In this document: piece after piece, positions 1-8,890 of the stretch
Layout of the letters: every line of letters begins with the position of its first letter
How positions within the stretch are numbered: the first letter of the stretch is position 1
Origin: Bacillota bacterium
Lineage (GTDB): Bacteria > Bacillota > Clostridia > Lachnospirales > Lachnospiraceae
Direction: 5' to 3'
DNA length: 24,729 bases
Assembly: GCA_023409535.1 (NCBI GenBank)
Contig: JAEYGZ010000010.1
Span: 1-24,729, forward strand
Notes under the pieces: model-generated
The model's database searches: none
Seen by the model: the letters and a program-made list of their open reading frames with translations, nothing else
Told to the model about the DNA's origin: nothing
Program-made: the position numbers and the translations under genes

Positions 1-3000
1 GCACTGTGGGGCGTGACAAGTGAGCGGAGCAGATCTGGAATAGACGGCAATGGCGTTGCATAGGGATTGAATGACTCAAGTTCGCTTGCACGCTGTGCCC
101 ACCCTCGTGGCCACAGAAGGCTCTGGATCGCGTCGATTCGCTGCTGTTCGGTAGTGGTGACCGCGTTCTGGAGGCCGGCATCGAGATCAGTGCGTTTGCG
201 CATGAGGTACGCCCAACTCCGGGAAGGGATCTCAAGACCCAGGCGGTCTTCTTCCGAGCGCCACTCGCGGACGAGAGTGCGGAGCGCACCATCGGTCGCG
301 GTCGTCGATCCTGGCCGTAGGACGCGATTGGCCAAACTCGAAACGACAGCCTGCTCGGCTCCGTAGACGCCTGCCGTCCGCATCATGCCGACTATTTGGT
401 GAAGGGCACTGACCCGTCCCCTCTGGGAGTCGGCCGTTCGGAATGCTGCGACGGCAGACGACCACTCCGACTCCGAGTTGATGAGATCAATGAGCCTCAA
501 CATATGCGCATCGACAAGTTCGCTTGTGCTCGGTTCGAGTGCGCGTGCGACCAGGTGGAGGAAGCGGCGTGGATCGGGACGAACGCGGATGGCCAACGCT
601 TCGATGAATCCGCCACCTCCAATGGACGCCTCCGAGAGCCAGATCTCGTCTGTGCGAGTCGTTCCGCCGGGACTCAGACCGGGTTCGATGTCAACGTACA
701 GGCCATCGGGATCATGCTCCGGGCAGATCTCCCTCGCAGCCCAAAGCATTGCCTGCCCGATGGTGGACAGAATGCGCTGGTGCAACCATCGTTGGTACGC
801 ACTGGCGTCGGGATGCCAGACCTGTGCAACGAGTTTGTCAAGTCTCAAACCGATCGCGGGTTCTTGAAGTAGTGCGTGTAGGCGCTGTCCGAGTCGACTA
901 ATGGTGCCGTCGTGATCCTGGTCGACATCGGCGCTGCGGAACATCGCACGCAGGGTTGTTTGCAGGTTCTGGGTGAAGTCGGCACGAACCGCTGCATAGG
1001 CGGCATCGAGCGAGCAGCGATTCTCGACCGACGCGGTGAGCATCATTGCTTCTAACGCCTCGAAGAGCCAGCCCAATTGGAAGGTATTGACATGCTCCAG
1101 CAATTCGACGTCGGTGGTGACGAGGTGGCGGAACCATGCGCTTCGGATCCCCGGAAGGAGATGTTCTGGCAGTTCGATTGTTTCGGGGAGGTGCACTCGC
1201 ACGCGCAAGGCGTCCACATCGTAAGTTGCACCGAGAGCGACGCGGTCACCGCGCAGACCGAAAGTCGTGTGAACGCGACGCTCGTCGCCATTTTCCATCA
1301 GTAGGGCGGCATCGGATTCAAGCGCTGCCCGGCGAACCTCCGCGTGAGAGTTCTGTGCGTGGAGAAAAAACCGAGCATCGATGATGAACCGCCCGATGAC
1401 GTCGGTATTCGATACCCGCACATCTAGTCCGGCGCCTGTCTCGGTGACTTGAGTTGCCCAAGTGAGTAGCGCGTTAGACGAATCTCGGACCTCAGGCGGC
1501 GTCAGCGCTACCTTCAGTTGGTGAGGGCGGATCAGATCGACTTGGGTCGGAGTGCCGTCGATCTCTACGAGAATGTCCGAATCATGGCGGTAGGCGGGAA
1601 GGATCGTCTCCACTTCGACGTCGGCTGCGCGAACGTTGAGGGGAACTGCAATCCAGTGCCGGTGGCTGAGGTCGCGGGTGGCGAACCTGCGTGATACCCG
1701 CCCCGGAGCGAACTCGCGCAGCATCTGCGCCATGCCCATCGCCTCGACGGTCGGCTCGGTGGTGTCGCGCCGCTGTGATGGAACCAGTACATAACCCTCC
1801 GGAAGCGCGAGTTCGCTGAACAGATTCTGGGGAAAGTAGTCGGGCAAGGGTGTCGCGCCCAGGTTGTCCATCCCTTGGATGAGACCATCCGGAGTTGCGA
1901 CGGACCATTCGGTGTCGAGTCTGCGAGCTAGCGTTGGAAGTCCAGCAAGGATCACCGCTCGCGGCGGATGCCAAAGAATTTCATCGACGACTGCGATTGG
2001 AAGTTGGAGCGCGGCAGCGATCCACTGTTGCAGATTGCGTTGTTGCGAGGGATCGTGCAGGACTCTCATGAGGATCTTTGAGGCTGCTATTTGAACAGCC
2101 CGCTGTTGTTTGTAGTACTTCCCGCTGCCGACTCCCGAGAGGTCACGCCACAGGTTGGCGAATCGCCGCTCTGATTTGATCTGCTCTGCGAGCCAGTCCA
2201 TGGTCGCGAGCGCGGCCTGCATGCGTAGGACGGCACGGTTGCGAATCGGGAGGATCAGTTGGGGCAAGACCGGGTCGAACAGCGCGTCCCAGGACTCGTA
2301 GGTCGCTCGATCCCGGCCGTAGTCGGAGAGGACAACTGCTGTGTAGGGACGCATGCCCCGTGTCCGGCCGGCGCGGCCTTTCCGTTGCAGGAAGGGTGCG
2401 ACACCGCGCGGCGACTTGTGCTGCAGTACGGCGCCGACATCCGGATCATCGAATCCGACTTCCAGCGAAGCCGTAGCGACGATCAGTTGGGACCCGATGT
2501 CTACGCCCGCGTCCTGAGAGGTCGTTCGGGTGACTCGGACTCCCGTGGACTGGAACTGGTGACCGAGAGCCAGTGGGAGGTCCCAACTTTGGCCGGCGCG
2601 TCGTTGGACTGTGAGGTCTCCTCCCCCGGGTATCCGCATCGATGCCAGTGGTGGCTTAACCTGTTTGGTCTGGCGCCCGTAGTAACGTTGGCCCTCCGCG
2701 TCGAGGAGGTTCGAGAAGAGGCGATTCGTCACGTCGAGGTCATCGGTGAATATGAATGCCTTTGTCCCATAGAGTCCTTCTGACAGTCGTGCATCTGGTG
2801 CATCCAGTGTCCTTGGGAGGAGCATCGACGTCTGGATGGTCGTGGAAAGAACGCTAGCGCCGCTCGTTGGGTTGCTGCGGACTGCGATCATGTATTCGGC
2901 GCCCTCGTACTCAAGTTCCTCGGCGCTTGGTTCGATGCTGGCGACGAGGTCGCCATCGACTCCCGTGAGATCCCCGAAGTGGCCAACGGCGTTAGATAGG

Positions 3001-4253
3001 GTCGCTGAAAGGCCGACGAAGGAGACGGGACCCCGCACACCGTGATGCCAGCGTCGAATGGTCATTGCCACCTGCGCTCCGGTTGTCCCCTCGTACGTGT
3101 GGATCTCGTCGAGGAGCACAAGGCGTGGCTTATTGGGCACTCCGATGCCTAAGACGTGCCGCATATCCAGATTACTGATATTGCGATTGAGCATCTCAGT
3201 TGTTGTGAACAGGATGTCAGGCGGTGACTGGCGCAATCGCTTGCGCGTGAGTGCGATAACAGAGTTGTCGAACTTCCGGGCGCAGGCGCTGCATACAAGT
3301 CGCTCGACATCCTGGTCGGCGTCCGCCTCCGGCCAGTAGAGTGTGCCGCCGCACACTTCGGTGCCGTCGCCCGGGCACGTGAGCGTGGGGCACCGATAGC
3401 CTCGTGCCTCCTTCGTCCAGGTGGAGTACTGGCCTTTCAGCCATACGGCGGTCGTCGGAGTGTTGGAGTTAAGCACTCCAATGGTCAGGGGTCGACCGTT
3501 TACGCTTTTCGCTGTCTCGTCGAGTCGTCGGGCATTCGCGAACGCCGTCGAGAACTGGTCCCGTAGGAGCTCGTTCCTGGGGTAGACAGCTATCGCGCGC
3601 GTCCACGCACTGGCATCGGTGATGGAGATGAGATAGGCGAACGCCGGCAGATAGAATGCGAGGGTCTTGCCACTGCCCGTCCCAGCACCGACCACGGTCG
3701 CTGACGTCGCTGTGCCATGCAACGATTCGAGAATGCGCTTCGTTGCTCTTACCTGGAAGCCGGAAACGCTGTAGTTGCCCTCGCCCTTCGACGGCGGGAT
3801 CAGAGTTAATCGGCGCAGCACGTCCCGATAAGTCGGGTTATCGAGAGAGTCGTTGAGTGCGGAGTCCCAAGGTTGATCGCGTTTGGGGTACGCGCGGGCG
3901 CGGCGGGCATAGCGGAAGTCGGCCACGAGTTGCGCACCACGTTGCCATCCTGACTCGGCATCCGAGGAAAGGAAGATCTGGCGCAACCGGGCGAGGAGTC
4001 GCAGGGTCTCACCGTTCCGAGTTCGCCAGAGACCGGGAGACACGGAGTCGTCGTAGATGATTAGCCCGCGGGTTTGCAGCGTTTCGGCTAGCTCGTGTGC
4101 TAGGCAGAGTTCACCCTCGTCGAGGATGACCTGGTCGAGTGTCGCGAAGAGTTCGTCGTCAGTCAAGCCGCCTTCGACAACGCCCCAGGAGAGTAGAGGG
4201 TCCTCTTGGGACTCGAGTGCATCAATCGCGCGCGCGATCGTTCTTGCCTTCAC
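1..4253 (-). CDS. dpdJ: DpdJ-like giant DEAD/DEAH-box helicase, 3' end cut by the window edge
   Basis: About 1,417 codons are open from a GTG at 4253 to the left edge, with no stop, so the C-terminus lies outside. Superfamily 2 helicase motifs are clear: Walker A GTGSGKT ending near residue 197 (K196), DEIH at 382-385, GLSATLSN (motif III) and QRKGRAGR at 623-630 (motif VI). Between Walker A and DEIH is a cysteine cluster (C288, C293, C301, C321, C324, the last two as CSAC) that looks like a zinc-binding insertion. The long region after motif VI has no motif I recognise. The GTG start overlaps the dpdI stop as GTGA, so translation is probably coupled; no good Shine-Dalgarno is visible. In the Dpd system DpdJ is one of the proteins needed for restriction of unmodified DNA; its exact activity is not established. 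The name rests on size, helicase type and gene order; other phage-defence helicases (BREX, DISARM) are less likely alternatives. Confidence 0.8.
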   Translation of the reverse strand, partial: MKARTIARAIDALESQEDPLLSWGVVEGGLTDDELFATLDQVILDEGELCLAHELAETLQTRGLIIYDDSVSPGLWRTRNGETLRLLARLRQIFLSSDAESGWQRGAQLVADFRYARRARAYPKRDQPWDSALNDSLDNPTYRDVLRRLTLIPPSKGEGNYSVSGFQVRATKRILESLHGTATSATVVGAGTGSGKTLAFYLPAFAYLISITDASAWTRAIAVYPRNELLRDQFSTAFANARRLDETAKSVNGRPLTIGVLNSNTPTTAVWLKGQYSTWTKEARGYRCPTLTCPGDGTEVCGGTLYWPEADADQDVERLVCSACARKFDNSVIALTRKRLRQSPPDILFTTTEMLNRNISNLDMRHVLGIGVPNKPRLVLLDEIHTYEGTTGAQVAMTIRRWHHGVRGPVSFVGLSATLSNAVGHFGDLTGVDGDLVASIEPSAEELEYEGAEYMIAVRSNPTSGASVLSTTIQTSMLLPRTLDAPDARLSEGLYGTKAFIFTDDLDVTNRLFSNLLDAEGQRYYGRQTKQVKPPLASMRIPGGGDLTVQRRAGQSWDLPLALGHQFQSTGVRVTRTTSQDAGVDIGSQLIVATASLEVGFDDPDVGAVLQHKSPRGVAPFLQRKGRAGRTRGMRPYTAVVLSDYGRDRATYESWDALFDPVLPQLILPIRNRAVLRMQAALATMDWLAEQIKSERRFANLWRDLSGVGSGKYYKQQRAVQIAASKILMRVLHDPSQQRNLQQWIAAALQLPIAVVDEILWHPPRAVILAGLPTLARRLDTEWSVATPDGLIQGMDNLGATPLPDYFPQNLFSELALPEGYVLVPSQRRDTTEPTVEAMGMAQMLREFAPGRVSRRFATRDLSHRHWIAVPLNVRAADVEVETILPAYRHDSDILVEIDGTPTQVDLIRPHQLKVALTPPEVRDSSNALLTWATQVTETGAGLDVRVSNTDVIGRFIIDARFFLHAQNSHAEVRRAALESDAALLMENGDERRVHTTFGLRGDRVALGATYDVDALRVRVHLPETIELPEHLLPGIRSAWFRHLVTTDVELLEHVNTFQLGWLFEALEAMMLTASVENRCSLDAAYAAVRADFTQNLQTTLRAMFRSADVDQDHDGTISRLGQRLHALLQEPAIGLRLDKLVAQVWHPDASAYQRWLHQRILSTIGQAMLWAAREICPEHDPDGLYVDIEPGLSPGGTTRTDEIWLSEASIGGGGFIEALAIRVRPDPRRFLHLVARALEPSTSELVDAHMLRLIDLINSESEWSSAVAAFRTADSQRGRVSALHQIVGMMRTAGVYGAEQAVVSSLANRVLRPGSTTATDGALRTLVREWRSEEDRLGLEIPSRSWAYLMRKRTDLDAGLQNAVTTTEQQRIDAIQSLLWPRGWAQRASELESFNPYATPLPSIPDLLRSLVTPHS

Positions 4254-4957
4254 CGGAGTACGACCCGGAAGCGGTGGAGGATGTTGAGCCGATTCAGTTC
4301 AGCAACGATGTCTGGTGTCAATTCGGCGAAGGGAACGCCATCGTCTGTTTGTGCTCGGACCAAAACGTCGGCGATTGCGGGGTTGACAAGACTGCCGATG
4401 CGTTTACCGGTCGAGCGCAAGAGCGCCAGTGCATCCCGCATTCGGTCGAAGTCTCCGGACTCAGGTAGATCCTTGTTACCTAGTACTACGATTGTCGCCT
4501 TGGCGCGCTCGATGTCGGAGCGAATCGCCTCAACGTCCACCCCTCCGTGCTGGAGTGCATCGAGGAGATCATCGTCGACCGCGGGAACCTCGGTAGGTAG
4601 GTGGTTCTTCCATTCCGCGATGGCCCACAGTTCGGAGTTCTTGAAGAACTGTTCGACTGTCCTGGCCTGCATCCTCACCGCATCTAGTTTGGCATCGACG
4701 GTGAGCGATTCAACAGTGGTAATCAACTCGGTCACAACGGAGAGGACCGCTTGGCGGAGTTCGGCGTATTCTTCCTGCTCAATTCCGCCAGAACGCAGCA
4801 CGCCGCGAGCAACCGCGACTCGATCAGCTTTCGCTGTGGCCCCCTGGATTCGGTCTGTTATGGTCCTGAACTGTCCTGTTCTCGTCCTGATCTTTTCCTC
4901 GTCATCGGCGGCGACAGCGCGTAGACGCAGGCTATCTATTTGCTCGGCGAGAGTCAT
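4250..4957 (-). CDS. dpdI: DpdI-like small helical protein of a Dpd restriction module
   Basis: This 235-aa protein is almost wholly predicted helix, with charged heptad-like stretches (for example MTLAEQIDSLRLRAVAADDEE at the N-terminus) and no catalytic motif, signal peptide or membrane segment that I can see. It lies between a P-loop ATPase gene and a giant helicase gene, the place dpdI holds in known Dpd clusters, and the name rests mainly on that position. The ATG at 4957 overlaps the dpdH stop (ATGA) and has a GAGGAG Shine-Dalgarno 5 nt upstream, so the start is well supported. The stop overlaps the dpdJ GTG. The biochemical role of DpdI is unknown; a structural or adaptor role for the neighbouring ATPase is inference only. 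Confidence 0.65.
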   Translation of the reverse strand: MTLAEQIDSLRLRAVAADDEEKIRTRTGQFRTITDRIQGATAKADRVAVARGVLRSGGIEQEEYAELRQAVLSVVTELITTVESLTVDAKLDAVRMQARTVEQFFKNSELWAIAEWKNHLPTEVPAVDDDLLDALQHGGVDVEAIRSDIERAKATIVVLGNKDLPESGDFDRMRDALALLRSTGKRIGSLVNPAIADVLVRAQTDDGVPFAELTPDIVAELNRLNILHRFRVVLR

Positions 4958-7900
4958 GCCGTCTCCTCGGACCCTTGTTCTGGCGAGAGGAAGGCCGCGC
5001 CTGCGTGCAGCGAATCAGTAAGTGCTTGACGTGCTTGGTTGTATTCCAATTGTGCTGCGGTGTTGGTCCCGCTTCCGAGGCTCTTCTCCAAAGCAAGGAC
5101 TGCCTGATTGGCTAGTTTGTACCACAAGGCGACTCGTCCAACTGTTTCGTCCCAGTCGTCGGTGAGCAGTCGGATTTGCTGATCAACCGATAGATCGGTC
5201 CACGTTTCGAGTTGTGTGCTGATGTTCTGGACACGTCTAGGATCGCCAGGGTTGATGACCTTAGAGGCAACCCTGAGTTCGACCGGGCTGATGCCACCAG
5301 GAAGTTGCCCTGCCTTGGCGCGTTCGGTGACCAAGACTTCAAGACGCTTAGCAACGTCCGTAAGTTCGCCACCGAGATCGCTGATGTCGGGCATCAGCGC
5401 ATTCGCCTCGTCTCGGACCTCAGAGAGCGCAGCCAGCCTTGTGCGAACGGCACTTGCCGTCTTCTCGAGAAGACCAGAAGAGGTGGGAAGGCTACTGTCG
5501 GCATCTCGTCCGCGCAGCGCTCGCGCGACCCGTGGAAGGTCGAGTGCGATGGGGTTACCCGTTGGGCCCTGCGTGAAGGAGGCGAGGCGGAGCACCCGTT
5601 GCTGCAGCTGTTCCCGTGACAACAATTGTGGGTCGGCGACAACCAGTCTCTGCCATTGCTGCAATCGCGGGCGGGAGGGATGAGGCACGTACGGCACGGG
5701 TGCGAAGAGCGCTCCCGTTCGGGTCAAGGCGTCGTCCTTGAACGCGTCTGAAATGCCGAGGGCCTTGCTCATCGTCAGAAGCGTGTTGGCGGCTACGTCG
5801 AGTTCAGGGTCGTCTTTCGTGTCTCGGGTGGGGACAAGTGCAGCGGCCACCGCGCCAGACCAAGCCTCGACCTTCTCTTCGACGAGGCGTTGGAGGAACT
5901 CGCCGTTTTCAACTGAGCGCCAACTGCCGACAGCATTAACCCAGGCAAGGGCGCGTAAGGCGCGGGCGTCATCACCATTTTCTCTGTCGAGGGTGATGAT
6001 TACATCTACATTAGCCTGGTCTGCATATCCGATTGCATCCTGGGCTCCGAAGTGCAATCCCAAAGCCTTGCCCGCATTCTTACCTGAGTTGATCCATAAA
6101 GGATTACCGCCTAGTCCATCGTCGAAAGCTAATCGTGCAAGAACTGCAGCATGAACGAGGTTGCGTAGATCGTTACGGCTGCTTTGAGCCAGAAAGTCAT
6201 TACGGCGCCAGTCATCGACCGCCTGTACGAGTTTTGGTAGTGCTTTTGGCGTTGGCGTCGGCGTCGGTGGTGTTGGCGTGGGTGCGGGTGGTGTCGGCGT
6301 TGGCGGCGGGACATCAGACCCGAGGCCATCGACCGGCGGGATTCCAAACGCTTCATGGATGGCCGGTGCGAGGTTATGGGGCCCGGACCCGCTTGCGCCC
6401 CAGTAACGGACTAGTACCACCCTGCGTCTAGAGACATCGCTGTCATTGGTTGTCAGGCGGTGCTCGTCCTCGATGTTGTCGAGGTCGCCGACAGCACCAG
6501 TGCGGAATGCCGCGTCAAAGCTTGCGTTGGGAAACGTCTGATGCTCGATTTCATCATGCTGATTGAAGAGAACTGGACGTAGAACCTGAGTCAGAAAGTC
6601 CCGGAGACTGAGCCTTCCCTCTACGAGTCTGCTGTTCACCGCCTTTTCGAGCGCATGCTCGTTGAAAGGGTACAGGCCGTGCCCGTCCACTGAACCAAAG
6701 GCGGCGTGGCACGCGTCGTTGACAGGGCATTGCTCGCACGCGTTGGGTGTCTCACCACCGGCAGTCTGTACCTCATCGAGAACCTTGCTTCCCACGCGGA
6801 TCGCATTCATATACCGGGCGGCTACAGCGGGCGGCGCAAATGTCACTTGCGGTGTTGGATCATCGAGGTCGAACACTTTATACACGCGCGTATAGACGGT
6901 ATCCGGCATCTGGGTTATGAAATAGCCCGAAGTCACCGCCATTACGACGCGCATGGGGCACACGCCATTGGTTTGGGTAGGAATCAGGGTTATGGCATCT
7001 AGGAGCCCGCCTTGAATTCCCTGAAAGATCGAGAAGTCTTCTATGAGGAGTAGTAATTCCTGCTGCTGTTTCTCCATTTCGACACGGACTTCTACGAGCA
7101 GTTCTTTGAGATCGTCGCCGCCAATTCCAAAGACCTGGCTCACGGCCGGGTTGAGTTGCTCATTAAGCATCCTGGCGGCGAGTTCTCGCTCCGACTCCCC
7201 CATAAGGGCCGCAGCGACGTTCTGCGCTGCGGCACTAGCACGTGCGATGTCGTCCACGGTCATTGCGAGGTCGTCGGGTGAGAATCCGAATGCTTCCTCT
7301 TTGTCCTCCACGCCGCGGCCGGCGAGTTTCTCGCGAGCTAGGCGGCTTATCGGGCTCTTCGAATCGAAGAGACGTTCGCGGAACACTGGATCACTCAGAA
7401 GTGCGGGCAAGCCTTCACTCGACGCGAGCCACTCGCGAAGTTCCTGCTCTTCGACTGGGACGTCTGTCCGCCTGCCGCGAATCTCAACCAGAATCGCGAG
7501 TGTGCTCTTCAAGTGCAGTTTAGCCTCTTGCTCGTCGGCGATACCCTCAACCGCTGTTGCGACCTTTTGACGCAGTTCGGTAGCGCGTTCGCTTGTGATC
7601 CCTTCGAGAACGAGATCGAGGATTCCACGCAGGGACATGCGGTGTTTCGGCACGAAGACGATCCGCTGTGTGTCTGAGGCAGGGAGCGACGCCCGTAGCC
7701 AGCGAACGAGGTGTGATTTTCCGGTTCCGGATCGGCCGAGAATCGGTAGAATTGGTTGGTCATCTGGCTGTTCGCGAACTGCTTTCAACAGTTCGTTTTC
7801 GTCAGTCTTCCTGATGCGTTTGGCATTAGTGACTAAATCACGCTGAAAGATTGGTATGGAACTGTGTGTGGCGAGGAAGACGCCATCGGACGGTGTTTCG

Positions 7901-7968
7901 GCTTCGACTGGGATGACCTTGGTAGTTTCTTCGGCCGCCCAACACGTCGCGGGGGTTCTCCAACTCAT
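4954..7968 (-). CDS. dpdH: DpdH-like P-loop ATPase with proline-threonine linker
   Basis: 1004 aa. Near the N-terminus is a Walker A loop, GRSGTGKSH (K84), followed by an arginine-rich segment. A hydrophobic strand ending in IEDF near residue 311 is the likely Walker B, giving an AAA/STAND-like ATPase module. A cysteine group (CEQCPVNDAC) around residue 415 could bind a metal. A proline-threonine linker near residues 553-575 separates this half from a mostly helical C-terminal half. DpdH is known as the ATPase among the restriction proteins of the Dpd system; its substrate and partners are not established, so a motor or sensor role is inference. The ATG overlaps the dpdG stop (ATGA) and is preceded by AAGGTGG about 9 nt upstream. 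The stop overlaps dpdI. No transmembrane segment is seen. Confidence 0.78.
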   Translation of the reverse strand: MSWRTPATCWAAEETTKVIPVEAETPSDGVFLATHSSIPIFQRDLVTNAKRIRKTDENELLKAVREQPDDQPILPILGRSGTGKSHLVRWLRASLPASDTQRIVFVPKHRMSLRGILDLVLEGITSERATELRQKVATAVEGIADEQEAKLHLKSTLAILVEIRGRRTDVPVEEQELREWLASSEGLPALLSDPVFRERLFDSKSPISRLAREKLAGRGVEDKEEAFGFSPDDLAMTVDDIARASAAAQNVAAALMGESERELAARMLNEQLNPAVSQVFGIGGDDLKELLVEVRVEMEKQQQELLLLIEDFSIFQGIQGGLLDAITLIPTQTNGVCPMRVVMAVTSGYFITQMPDTVYTRVYKVFDLDDPTPQVTFAPPAVAARYMNAIRVGSKVLDEVQTAGGETPNACEQCPVNDACHAAFGSVDGHGLYPFNEHALEKAVNSRLVEGRLSLRDFLTQVLRPVLFNQHDEIEHQTFPNASFDAAFRTGAVGDLDNIEDEHRLTTNDSDVSRRRVVLVRYWGASGSGPHNLAPAIHEAFGIPPVDGLGSDVPPPTPTPPAPTPTPPTPTPTPKALPKLVQAVDDWRRNDFLAQSSRNDLRNLVHAAVLARLAFDDGLGGNPLWINSGKNAGKALGLHFGAQDAIGYADQANVDVIITLDRENGDDARALRALAWVNAVGSWRSVENGEFLQRLVEEKVEAWSGAVAAALVPTRDTKDDPELDVAANTLLTMSKALGISDAFKDDALTRTGALFAPVPYVPHPSRPRLQQWQRLVVADPQLLSREQLQQRVLRLASFTQGPTGNPIALDLPRVARALRGRDADSSLPTSSGLLEKTASAVRTRLAALSEVRDEANALMPDISDLGGELTDVAKRLEVLVTERAKAGQLPGGISPVELRVASKVINPGDPRRVQNISTQLETWTDLSVDQQIRLLTDDWDETVGRVALWYKLANQAVLALEKSLGSGTNTAAQLEYNQARQALTDSLHAGAAFLSPEQGSEETA
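4963..4968 (-). promoter_or_regulatory. Shine-Dalgarno for dpdI
   Basis: GAGGAG on the minus strand lies inside the last codons of dpdH, 5 nt before the dpdI ATG. It supports the overlapping ATGA start and suggests that ribosomes can load afresh here as well as re-initiate. Confidence 0.6.
6245..6310 (-). repeat. Short tandem repeats coding for a Pro-Thr linker in dpdH
   Basis: Imperfect repeats of GGTGTTGGC/GGCGTC-type hexamers (plus-strand reading) encode alternating PTP and PPT residues near DpdH positions 553-575. The tract keeps the reading frame. Such repeats form flexible linkers and can change length by slippage; in-frame hexamer units would alter linker length without breaking the protein. 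Confidence 0.7.
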
Positions 7969-8888
7969 CGTTTCTTGCCACCTTTCAGAGTGACATGAGT
8001 GATGCGTGCCTGATCCGAGGTTGCTAACACCACTCCCTCGGCGTCGGCGAGGCTCTCGAAGGCAAGGATCCGCCGAGACTCGAGAATCCGGAGCACTTGC
8101 GCGAGTGAGGAATCTACCGCGTTAGCCTCGATTCCAGGATCAGGCTCGTATCCGAGGCGAGCGACGAGGCCGCGGCGGATTACCCCGCCGGGTAGCACAG
8201 GCAGTTGCCGCGAGAGCGCATCGAGGAAGTCCGACACAGGCATACGCCCTGAAGGGATGACCTCTAGGGCGTCGTGTACAGCGATGGTAGGCAGGGGTAA
8301 CAGACCCTGCACCGAACCTTGTCTTGTTCTGACTACTGAAGGGACAACGAGGCCAAGCGACAGTCCCCAGCGCGAGAACGCATTCCATCTTGTGTCATTA
8401 CGCAGGACCCATTTGTCGAGTTCAGCGGTGCGGAATTGATCTTTCTGCAACTGTTCGACGTTTTCAGTCCAACTGATCGGTGAGCCCAGCGCGTCCTGAG
8501 CGAGAAACCACGCAAGCGCCCGCGTGAGGTCGCGAGCGCCACTCGTTTGCGCGTCTCCTTCGGCTACTGCCCAGGGATCGCCATCGCGTTTCAAGTCGAA
8601 GATGTGCCGGCACGCAAGCTTGCGGAACGTGGCTCGGTCGAATGTGTGGCCCTCGGCGGCGACAGCCGGGGCGACTTCGACCATTGCGCCCGGAACGAGT
8701 ATTCCGATCGCGCGACATGCACTGATCGTGTTCTTCAGAGCGTCGGCAGCGCCATCGCTTTCGTTCACGCCGGGGTTGAAGGCGGCAACCAGTGAGGCTT
8801 CGTCCCACTCCTTCCGACTCTCCAACAGGAAATTGACGATGGATCTTGCCAGGCTGGGAATGACGCGCGGCGGGTTGAGTACTGCCAC
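7965..8888 (-). CDS. dpdG: DpdG-like protein of a Dpd restriction module
   Basis: 307 aa, starting at a GTG at 8888. The protein is soluble and mainly helical, with several short helix-strand blocks that could be winged-helix-like, for example the N-terminal block from SLARSIVNFLLE to GILVP; this fold guess is weak. No catalytic motif is visible. It sits between the RecQ-type helicase and the P-loop ATPase, which is the dpdG position, and the size is in keeping with that assignment. The GTG start is fixed by a perfect AGGAGG 8 nt upstream, inside the last codons of dpdF, with 2 nt between the dpdF stop and the GTG. Its stop overlaps the dpdH ATG. DpdG has no known activity; its presence in the restriction set is the only functional clue. 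Confidence 0.7.
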   Translation of the reverse strand: MAVLNPPRVIPSLARSIVNFLLESRKEWDEASLVAAFNPGVNESDGAADALKNTISACRAIGILVPGAMVEVAPAVAAEGHTFDRATFRKLACRHIFDLKRDGDPWAVAEGDAQTSGARDLTRALAWFLAQDALGSPISWTENVEQLQKDQFRTAELDKWVLRNDTRWNAFSRWGLSLGLVVPSVVRTRQGSVQGLLPLPTIAVHDALEVIPSGRMPVSDFLDALSRQLPVLPGGVIRRGLVARLGYEPDPGIEANAVDSSLAQVLRILESRRILAFESLADAEGVVLATSDQARITHVTLKGGKKR

Positions 8889-8890
8889 TT

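Noticed and set aside
4206..5021. 271-codon plus-strand frame opposite dpdI
   Set aside because: Ser/Arg-rich antisense shadow; dpdI has a ribosome site and start/stop coupling on both sides.
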